19,964 bases of DNA from the NCBI GenBank assembly GCA_050744245.1, contig JBOGGX010000223.1:1-19964 (forward strand), given 5' to 3'. The position numbers were made by a program, and so were the translations under genes. The notes under the pieces were generated by a model. The model worked only from the letters and a program-made list of their open reading frames with translations. It was not told where the DNA came from and made no database searches. The DNA comes from JBOGGX01 sp050744245. Its GTDB lineage: Bacteria > Actinomycetota > Acidimicrobiia > Acidimicrobiales > JBOGGX01. This document shows, one piece after another, positions 14,965 through 19,964 of the stretch (the stretch's first letter is position 1; the number at the start of each line of letters is the position of its first letter).

Positions 14965-15774
14965 TCAGCGCCGGCCGGGCGGCCCGACGACACCTTCGAG
15001 CCCGGCCGGGTCGCTCAGGTGGACCTCATTATCGGCGTCGACCACGACGGGCGGGAGTCCCGTCGCCGCCGTCAGCCGCTCGACCGCGGTGATGAGGCCG
15101 ATGGCCTCGGTGCCGACGGCGATGGGGCCGATGGCCTCGGTGCCGACGGCGATGGTGACGTCGACGCCAGCGAGGTCGTCGGGCCCGAACCGCCGCAGGG
15201 TGATCGTCGGGTCGTCGCGCACCATCGGCTCGGCGTGGGCCCGCGCCGCGGCGAAGGCCGGGTCGTCGACCGCGACCGGAAAGCCCAGGATCGCGGTCAA
15301 CAGGGCCGCCTGGGCGCCGGCGAAGTCACCCGGGTGCGACGCGAGATGGGCGTCGGCCGGCGCCATCATCTGCTGGGAGATGGCCTCGCCGGCGTCGAGC
15401 ACGCGGACGGCGGGCGGTTCCCAGGCGATGACGCGGTCGACGACATCGGGGTGGCGGGCGGCCAAGGCGAGGGCGACCACGCCGCCCGAGCTGAGGCCGA
15501 GCACCACCGCCGGGGTGGCCCCGAGCGCCTCGAGGAGGGCGGCCGCGTCGTCGGCGTGCCGATCGGCGCCGCCGCCGGGCCAGTCGTCGCGGCCCGAGCG
15601 GCCGGTGCCGCGCCGGTCGTAGGTGATGACCCGGTAAGCCCGCGGCGGCGCGTCGGTCCGCCTGGGGGGCCGAGCATGGCGGCATCCTCACCGGCCCCGT
15701 GGATGAGCAGCAGTGGCGGGCCTTGGCCGCGCTCCTCGGCGGAGCGTCGTGCCGGGCACGTGAACGGTCGTCAT
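14965..15774 (-). pseudogene. Alpha/beta hydrolase gene with at least three frame breaks
   Basis: Pieces of one alpha/beta hydrolase lie in order in different frames. ATG 15774 gives MTTVHVPGTTL. From 15737 a second frame gives EERGQGPPLLLIHGAGEDAAML (oxyanion HG). A third frame gives APQADRRAAAG around the GGGGGG run at 15664-15669. From about 15643 a fourth segment reads AYRVITYDRRGTGRSG and GATPAVVLGLSSGGVV (nucleophile Ser) and runs open to the stop at 14965. Near its end is a 10-residue tandem duplication (AVGTEAIGPI/AVGTEAIGLI). The region where the catalytic His is expected reads DADNEVHLSD, with Asn in the usual His position. The piece from GTG 15507 is open for 180 codons but lacks the first half of the fold. 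This is either real decay or homopolymer indels from sequencing. It is divergent from tetR, which probably regulated it. A GAGGAG (15787-15792) lies 12 bases before the ATG. Confidence 0.75.
15091..15150. repeat. 30-bp tandem duplication (two copies, one mismatch)
   Basis: Bases 15091-15120 and 15121-15150 are identical except for a/g at the fifth base. Five more bases (15151-15155) begin a third unit. The repeat lies inside the disrupted hydrolase and adds ten codons in frame. Confidence 0.95.
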
Positions 15775-15824
15775 CGGAACGTCGATCTCCTCGGTGAGGC
15801 TGGTACGGTTTTCTGTCTCTACGT

Positions 15825-15843
15825 AACTCTATTCGAGAGAGTT
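15825..15843. promoter_or_regulatory. Inverted repeat, probable TetR operator
   Basis: AACTCT-ATTCGAG-AGAGTT has perfect 6-bp arms with a 7-base spacer, preceded by TACGTA (15820-15825). It lies 12 bases before the tetR start and in the 81-base region shared with the divergent hydrolase gene. That is the standard position for autoregulation and control of a divergent target. On the minus strand it contains a TAnnnT (TAGAGT), a possible -10 for the hydrolase that a bound repressor would cover. Confidence 0.6.
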
Positions 15844-15855
15844 CAGCTCAAGCGA

Positions 15856-16500
15856 ATGTCTCGTCGCCCTTACGACTCCTCCCGGCGACAGGCTCGGGCG
15901 GCCGAGAGCCGGCGCCGGGTGGTCCAGGCAGCCCACGACCTCTTCGTCGTCAACGGCTACGGCGCGACCACGATCGCGGCCGTGGCCGAGGCCGCCGACG
16001 TCTCGATCCCGACGGTCTACGCCGGGTTCGCGGGCGGCAAGGCCGAGCTGCTCAGGTACGCCATCGACTTCGCCATCGCCGGTGACGACCGGCCCGTCCC
16101 GATCCGCGACCGGCCGACGGCGGTGTGGGTCTACCGGGCCACAAGCGCCGATGAGCTCCTCTCCCGGTACGCGGTGCTCATGGGTGAGCAGGCCCAGCGG
16201 GCCTCGCCGATCTACTCGGTGCTGGTGCGGGCGGCCGATGCCGAGCCGGAGCTGGCCGAGCTGCTCGCCTCCCGCGAGGCGCAGCGGCTGCGGGCCGCCC
16301 GGCGGCTGGCCGAGGCCGTACGCGACCGAGGCGGCCTGCCGAAGGGGCGGTCCGTCGCCACGGCCCGCGACATGATCTGGGTCTGCAACGCGCCCGAGAA
16401 CTACACGATGCTCGTCACCAGGCGGGGCTGGTCGGCCCGGCGCTATGTCGAGTGGGCCAGGACGACGCTCACCCGCACGCTGCTCGATCCGGCGCCGTGA
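15856..16500 (+). CDS. TetR-family transcriptional regulator
   Basis: The 214-residue product begins with a basic segment and a typical TetR helix-turn-helix (about residues 15-60: RRRVVQAAHDLFVVNGYGATTIAAVAEAADVSIPTVYAGFAGGKAELLRYAID). The ligand domain is helical (DELLSRYAVLMGEQAQRASPIYSVL, ELAELLASREAQRLRAARRLAEAVRDRGGL), and its ligand cannot be predicted. ATG 15856 places the HTH at the usual distance from the N-terminus and leaves the inverted repeat at 15825-15843 just upstream. The frame is open far upstream, over the hydrolase and SEC-C genes, but this is shadow coding. It probably regulates itself and the divergent, now broken, hydrolase gene. No Shine-Dalgarno is evident. Confidence 0.93.
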   Translation: MSRRPYDSSRRQARAAESRRRVVQAAHDLFVVNGYGATTIAAVAEAADVSIPTVYAGFAGGKAELLRYAIDFAIAGDDRPVPIRDRPTAVWVYRATSADELLSRYAVLMGEQAQRASPIYSVLVRAADAEPELAELLASREAQRLRAARRLAEAVRDRGGLPKGRSVATARDMIWVCNAPENYTMLVTRRGWSARRYVEWARTTLTRTLLDPAP

Positions 16501-16509
16501 GGCCGGTGC

Positions 16510-16515
16510 TACCTT
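16510..16515 (+). promoter_or_regulatory. Leaderless-type -10 (TACCTT) of the alpha/beta hydrolase
   Basis: TACCTT is seven bases before ATG 16523, although tetR ends only 22 bases upstream. This suggests the hydrolase/glycosylase pair has its own promoter rather than relying on read-through from tetR. Confidence 0.45.
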
Positions 16516-16522
16516 CCGCCCG

Positions 16523-17350
16523 ATGGCCGCGGTCGTTCACCGGGTGTTCGGCGGCGGCGGTCTCGAACTCCGGGTCGACGAGACGGGAAGCCCCGACGGC
16601 CGGCCCATCCTGTTCATCCACGGGTTCTCGCAGTGCCGGCTGAGCTGGCGCCGCCAGTTCGACGCGACCTCGCCCCTGGCCGAGCGGTTCCGCCTGGTCG
16701 CGCTCGACATCCGGGGCCACGGCGGCTCGGCGAAGCCTCCCGATGTGTACGGCGAGTCGAAGCTGTGGGCCGACGACGTCGCTGCCGTCATCGAGCAGCT
16801 CGGTCTCGACCATCCGGTGCTCGTCGGCTGGTCATACGGCGGGGTGATCATGGCCGACTACCTCAGCATCCACGGCGAGGATGCCATCGCCGGCACGAAC
16901 TGGGTCGGCGCCGTGTCCAAGCTGGGCGCGCCGGTCATGCCGTTCCTCGACGACCGGTTCGTCGCCCTCGTCCCCGGGTTCTACAGCACGGACGCGGTCG
17001 AGAGCGCGGCCGCCCTGTCGGCGTTCATGCGCCTGTGCGTCCACGATGAACCGGCGCCCGACGACTTCTTCTACGCCCTCGGCTACAACACGATCGTCCC
17101 GTCTCACGTCCGCCGGGCCTTGTTCGCCAGGACGCTCGACCACACCGAGACCCTTGGCCGCCTCGGCCGGCCGGCACTCGTGACCCACGGCGCCGACGAC
17201 GCGGTGGTGCGCCCCACGTCCGGCGAGGCGATCGCGGCGGCGATCCCGAACGCGCAGCTCTCGCTCTACCCTGGCGTCGGCCACGCACCGTTCCTCGAGG
17301 CGCCCGACCGCTTCAACGCAGAGCTGGCCGACTTCGTGGACCGCCTTTGA
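16523..17350 (+). CDS. Alpha/beta-fold hydrolase
   Basis: The 275-residue protein has a complete alpha/beta-hydrolase layout: PILFIHGFSQCRLSWRRQF (oxyanion), VALDIRGHGGSAKP, LVGWSYGGVIMADYL (nucleophile Ser104), a lid region (about 130-200), THGADDAVVRPTSGEAIAAAIP (Asp226) and GVGHAPFLEAPDRFNAEL (His254). The GHGxSxKP-type strand and small size fit esterases and haloperoxidase-like hydrolases; the substrate cannot be assigned. No signal peptide is seen. It is translationally coupled to the next gene (TTGA at 17347-17350). It may also belong to the tetR regulon by position, though the operator is on the other side of tetR. Confidence 0.88.
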   Translation: MAAVVHRVFGGGGLELRVDETGSPDGRPILFIHGFSQCRLSWRRQFDATSPLAERFRLVALDIRGHGGSAKPPDVYGESKLWADDVAAVIEQLGLDHPVLVGWSYGGVIMADYLSIHGEDAIAGTNWVGAVSKLGAPVMPFLDDRFVALVPGFYSTDAVESAAALSAFMRLCVHDEPAPDDFFYALGYNTIVPSHVRRALFARTLDHTETLGRLGRPALVTHGADDAVVRPTSGEAIAAAIPNAQLSLYPGVGHAPFLEAPDRFNAELADFVDRL

Positions 17351-17988
17351 TCCTCGACGCGGCCGGCTTCGACCGCGCCGTCGACCATCTGGCCGAGCAC
17401 GACCCCGATCTCAGGCGCACCATCGACTCGCACGGCCACCCGCCGTTCTGGGTCAGGCCCCCCGGGTTCGCCACCCTCGTGTTGCTGGTGCTGGAGCAGC
17501 AGGTGTCGCTGGCGTCGGCCCGGGCGACCTACGACCGGCTGGCGCTCGCCGTCGGCGCGGTCGACCCGCGCCACGTCCTGGCCACGCCGGACGGCGTGCT
17601 GCGCCGGGCCGGGTTGAGCCGGCAGAAGGAGCGCTACGTGCGCGAGCTGGCCGCGGCCGTCGCCGGCGGCGGCCTCGACCTGGACGCCGTCGCGCGCCTG
17701 TCCGACGACGAGTCCAGGGCCGCGCTCGTCGCCCAGATCGGGATCGGCCCGTGGACGGCGGACGCCTACCTCCTCGCCGCGCTCCGTCGTCCCGACATCT
17801 GGCCCGTCGGCGACCGGGCGCTGCAGGTGGCGGCGGCCGCGGTCAAGGGGCTGGCCGAGGTGCCCGGGCCGGACGCCCTCACGACCCTGGCCGAGCCCTG
17901 GCGCCCGTGGCGTTCGGTCGCGGCCCGGATGCTCTGGCACGACTACCTTTCGCGTCGAGGCCGCATTGAACTCGACCCGCCGATCTGA
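17347..17988 (+). CDS. DNA-3-methyladenine glycosylase-like protein (AlkA/HhH-GPD)
   Basis: Base-excision repair enzymes of this family remove alkylated purines such as 3-methyladenine. The 213-residue product has GFATLVLLVLEQQVSLASARATYDRL (the AlkA-type EQQVS helix), LRRAGLSRQKERYVRELAAAV, and the helix-hairpin-helix LVAQIGIGPWTADAYLLAAL. The segment RPDIWPVGDRALQVA follows, with Asp156 as the likely catalytic residue (equivalent to Asp238 of AlkA). It lacks the N-terminal AlkA domain and Ada module, so it is a minimal version. TTG 17347 overlaps the preceding stop (TTGA) and lies close before the first conserved helix. No other upstream start is better. Pairing with a hydrolase is unusual and probably reflects shared expression rather than a shared pathway. 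Confidence 0.88.
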   Translation: MILDAAGFDRAVDHLAEHDPDLRRTIDSHGHPPFWVRPPGFATLVLLVLEQQVSLASARATYDRLALAVGAVDPRHVLATPDGVLRRAGLSRQKERYVRELAAAVAGGGLDLDAVARLSDDESRAALVAQIGIGPWTADAYLLAALRRPDIWPVGDRALQVAAAAVKGLAEVPGPDALTTLAEPWRPWRSVAARMLWHDYLSRRGRIELDPPI

Positions 17989-17990
17989 CG

Positions 17991-17996
17991 TAGACA
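17991..17996 (+). promoter_or_regulatory. Possible -10 (TAGACA) of the DUF427 gene
   Basis: TAGACA lies six bases before ATG 18003 in the 14-base gap after the glycosylase gene. The final base departs from TAnnnT. Read-through from upstream is equally likely. Confidence 0.3.
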
Positions 17997-18002
17997 TTCG
18001 TC

Positions 18003-18749
18003 ATGCCCCAACGCGTGAACCACATCGAAGACAGCGCCAAACGGGTGCGCGTCTACCTCGGCGGCGAGGTCGTCGCGGACACCACTCGGCCCCGTCTGGT
18101 CTGGGAGATTCCCCACTTCCCGCAGTACTACTTCCCCGTGGACGACGTCCGCTCCGAGCTGCTCGTGGCCACCGGTGCGACCACCCATTCCCCGAGCCGA
18201 GGCGACGGCAAGGTGTTCACGGTCAAGGCCGGCGACCGCGAGGCGGTGAACGCCGCGTGGCGGTTTGATTCGTCGCCGATCGAGGGGCTGCGGGAGTACA
18301 TCCGCTTCGAGTGGGAGGCCATGGACGCCTGGTTCGAGGAGGACGAGGAGGTCTTCGTCCATCCCCGCGATCCCCACCATCGCGTCGACATCCTGGCCTC
18401 GTCGCGTCACGTCAGGGTCGAGCTCGACGGCGTGACCCTGGCCGAGTCGTCGAGCCCCCGCCTGCTGTTCGAGACGAGCCTGCCGGTGCGCTACTACCTG
18501 CCCAAGCCCGATGTCCGCCTCGACCTCCTGGTGCCCTCCGAGACGGTGACCAGCTGCCCGTACAAGGGCACGACCGTGCACCTGTCGGCCGACATCGACG
18601 GCACCGTCCGCCCCGACGTCGCCTGGTCGTACCAGGCCCCGGTGCTCGAAAGCGTGAAGATCGCCGGGCTCGTGTGCTTCTACAACGAGCGGGTCGACCT
18701 CTACGTGGACGGCGAGCGCCTCGAACGGCCCGACACGCCCTGGTCCTGA
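18003..18749 (+). CDS. Protein with two tandem DUF427 domains
   Basis: The 248-residue product contains DUF427 twice. The C-terminal copy (about residues 135-240) is canonical: RHVRVELDGVTLAESSSPRLLFET, PVRYYLPKPDVRLDLL, TSCPYKGTTVHLSADI and the end AWSYQAPVLESVKIAGLVCFYNERVDLYVDGE. The N-terminal copy (about 10-120) follows the same order but has drifted: KRVRVYLGGEVVADTTRPRLVWEI, PQYYFPVDDVRSELL, and AAWRFDSSPIEGLREYIRFEWEAMDAWFEEDEEVFVHP. The CPYKG motif is missing there, replaced by HSPSRGDGK. The biochemical role of DUF427 is not established to my knowledge. The last 49 bases overlap the 3' end of the HAD gene on the other strand. Confidence 0.88.
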   Translation: MPQRVNHIEDSAKRVRVYLGGEVVADTTRPRLVWEIPHFPQYYFPVDDVRSELLVATGATTHSPSRGDGKVFTVKAGDREAVNAAWRFDSSPIEGLREYIRFEWEAMDAWFEEDEEVFVHPRDPHHRVDILASSRHVRVELDGVTLAESSSPRLLFETSLPVRYYLPKPDVRLDLLVPSETVTSCPYKGTTVHLSADIDGTVRPDVAWSYQAPVLESVKIAGLVCFYNERVDLYVDGERLERPDTPWS

Positions 18750-19543
18750 CGCGGGCCGATCGAGAGGGCGGCGACCGACGGCACGATCCAGGTCGGCCGG
18801 TAGGGGAACCGTTCGGCTTCGGCGACGGTTGCGATGCCGGTGAGCACCAGGACGGTGCGCATCCCGGCTTCGAGGCCGGACAACACGTCGGTGTCCATCC
18901 GGTCGCCGATCATCACCGTCTGTTGGGAGTGCGCCTTGAGGGCGCGCAGCGCCGAGCGCATCATGAGTGGGTTGGGCTTGCCCACGTAGTAGGGCTCGAT
19001 GCCTGTGGCCCGGGTGATGAGCGCGGCCACCGCGCCCGTGGCCGGGAGGACGCCGTCCTGTGCTGGACCCGTTGCATCGGGGTTGGTGGCGATGAACCGG
19101 GAGCCGGAGCCGATGAGCCGGATGGCCTTGGTGATCTTCTCGAAGGAGTAGATGCGGGTCTCGCCGAGCACGACGTAGTCGGGCTGGGCGTCGGTCAGCA
19201 CGTAGCCGATGTCGTGCAGTGCCGTCGTCAGGCCGGCCTCGCCGAGTACGTAGGCCGTCCCCTCGGACCGCTGGCTGTCGAGGAACTGGGCGGTGGCGAG
19301 GGCGGAGGTCCAGAGTCGTTCCGGCGCCACCTTGAGCCCGCTCGTCGCGAGTCGGGCCGAGAGGTCGCGCGGTGTGAATCGCGAGTTGTTGGTGAACACC
19401 ATGTACCCGGTGCCGGCCGACTCGAGCTGGTCGATGAAGTCGGCCGCGCCAGGGATCACATGCTGCTCGTGGATGAGCACGCCGTCCATGTCGGTCAGCA
19501 CGAACTTGATGTCCTCGAGCTCGAGGTGCTCGTCTATCGTCAC
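18701..19543 (-). CDS. HAD-IIA family (NagD-like) phosphatase
   Basis: The 280-residue product has the HAD-IIA motif order: FVLTDMDGVLIHEQH (nucleophile Asp18, acid/base Asp20), VFTNNSRF (51-53), YYVGKPNPLMM (Lys189) and MIGDRMDTDVLSGLEAGM (Asp214 and Asp219). The C2-type cap lies between TNN and GKPNP. Relatives dephosphorylate small sugar or nucleotide phosphates. The substrate cannot be read from the sequence. GTG 19543 is the start: it begins a short lead into the first strand, and no better codon lies upstream. The family core ends near residue 262. The last residues (QDQGVSGRSRRSPST) read into the complementary strand of the convergent DUF427 gene and look like a stop-loss extension. 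Confidence 0.92.
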   Translation of the reverse strand: MTIDEHLELEDIKFVLTDMDGVLIHEQHVIPGAADFIDQLESAGTGYMVFTNNSRFTPRDLSARLATSGLKVAPERLWTSALATAQFLDSQRSEGTAYVLGEAGLTTALHDIGYVLTDAQPDYVVLGETRIYSFEKITKAIRLIGSGSRFIATNPDATGPAQDGVLPATGAVAALITRATGIEPYYVGKPNPLMMRSALRALKAHSQQTVMIGDRMDTDVLSGLEAGMRTVLVLTGIATVAEAERFPYRPTWIVPSVAALSIGPRQDQGVSGRSRRSPST

Positions 19544-19581
19544 CGCGGCAGGTTGCCAGATCGGCGTGGCGATTGCTCGGT

Positions 19582-19599
19582 CCGGCCGGTTGCGGCCGG
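19582..19599. terminator. Strong GC hairpin between cobS and the HAD gene
   Basis: CCGGCC-GGTTGC-GGCCGG has perfect 6-bp arms and a 6-base loop. It lies in the 73-base gap between the cobS stop and the HAD start, both on the minus strand. It could end cobS transcripts, although no T-tract follows. No promoter-like hexamer is evident for the HAD gene. Confidence 0.4.
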
Positions 19600-19616
19600 G
19601 TGAACGCCGGCTGAAC

Positions 19617-19964
19617 TCAGCGCCACCACGGGAAGCCGGGAGCTGACGAGGTGACGACGGCCGCCGCCAACAACAGCACCAGGATCTCTGCGGCCTGCTC
19701 GGCCGCGCCGAGCACGTCGCCGGTCACCCCGCCGAGGGTTCGTCGGGCGACCGCGGCCACCGCGACCACACCGACCGTAGCGACGGCGAGCATCGGTACG
19801 GCCCAGGCCCCCACGGTGATGGTGGCGATCACGCCGCCGACGACGAGCGTCGTCACCAGTCCTGCGGTCGTGATCCCCGACGCCCAGGCCGCGCCGAGAC
19901 CCGAGCCGCGCGCAGCGGGCGCGGCGAGCAGCGCGACCGCGACCGCCCGACCCAGGGCGTGCGC
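19617..19964 (-). CDS. cobS: Adenosylcobinamide-GDP ribazoletransferase (cobalamin synthase), C-terminal part
   Basis: CobS joins adenosylcobinamide-GDP to alpha-ribazole at the membrane, in the last steps of vitamin B12 assembly. The 115 residues visible here start inside the gene (AHALGRAVAVALLAA at the window edge). They contain the family's C-terminal signature RRTLGGVTGDVLGAAEQAAEILVLLLAA and at least two hydrophobic segments. The frame is open to 19964, so the N-terminus, with the metal-binding motif, lies outside the window. The full protein is usually about 250 residues. GTG 19856 is in frame, but it is internal rather than the start. Confidence 0.92.
   Translation of the reverse strand, partial: AHALGRAVAVALLAAPAARGSGLGAAWASGITTAGLVTTLVVGGVIATITVGAWAVPMLAVATVGVVAVAAVARRTLGGVTGDVLGAAEQAAEILVLLLAAAVVTSSAPGFPWWR

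Noticed and set aside
14965..15507. The 180-codon ORF starting at GTG 15507 as a complete small hydrolase
   Set aside because: It would begin in the strand before the nucleophile and lack the oxyanion HG motif. The missing parts are present just upstream in other frames.

Overview
The window reads as ordinary chromosome from a high-GC actinobacterium, most likely a member of the Acidimicrobiia or a related uncultured lineage. The reasons are very GC-rich coding sequence on both strands, a dnaK-grpE-dnaJ-hspR operon (HspR is the actinobacterial repressor type), a mycobacterial-type dCTP deaminase, an EtfD/FadF-type membrane Fe-S oxidoreductase, a DhmA-like haloalkane dehalogenase, and many starts that look leaderless (TAnnnT six to nine bases before ATG/GTG). 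The lineage is inferred from protein character only; no marker-gene search was possible.

Layout. 1-3.6 kb: tRNA-Gly(CCC) on the minus strand, then dcd, a small lipoprotein with a decayed cupredoxin-like domain, and a convergent gene for a 737-residue membrane Fe-S oxidoreductase. 3.6-6.8 kb: an S9 prolyl-oligopeptidase-family peptidase, a convergent single-domain cyclic-nucleotide-binding protein, and a divergent winged-helix regulator with a receiver-like remnant. 6.9-8.4 kb: a two-gene envelope unit, made of a membrane-anchored protein and a secreted PKD-like protein that is broken by one frameshift and one in-frame TGA. 8.5-13.4 kb: gpmA divergent from the heat-shock operon dnaK-grpE-dnaJ-hspR, whose genes overlap or nearly touch. 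13.4-14.9 kb (minus strand): a SEC-C zinc-motif protein followed by a haloalkane dehalogenase. 14.96-16.5 kb: an alpha/beta-hydrolase gene with at least three frame breaks and an internal 30-bp tandem duplication, divergent from a tetR gene with a clear operator-like inverted repeat between them. 16.5-20 kb: an intact alpha/beta hydrolase coupled to an AlkA-like DNA glycosylase, a protein with two DUF427 domains, a HAD-IIA phosphatase whose 3' end overlaps the DUF427 gene, and the C-terminal part of cobalamin synthase cobS running off the window end.

Function. Most genes are housekeeping: nucleotide metabolism, glycolysis, protein folding, base-excision repair and electron transfer from beta-oxidation. 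DnaK, GrpE and DnaJ form one chaperone machine, and HspR would close its regulatory loop. I found no mobile element, CRISPR array, prophage, toxin-antitoxin module, biosynthetic cluster or recognisable defence system, and nothing that amounts to a new system. What merits a second look is the leaderless promoter architecture, the two disrupted genes (real decay or homopolymer sequencing errors), the dnaK control region, the tetR operator, the tandem DUF427 protein and the 49-bp convergent coding overlap. No stretch longer than about 155 bases lacks a gene or RNA.
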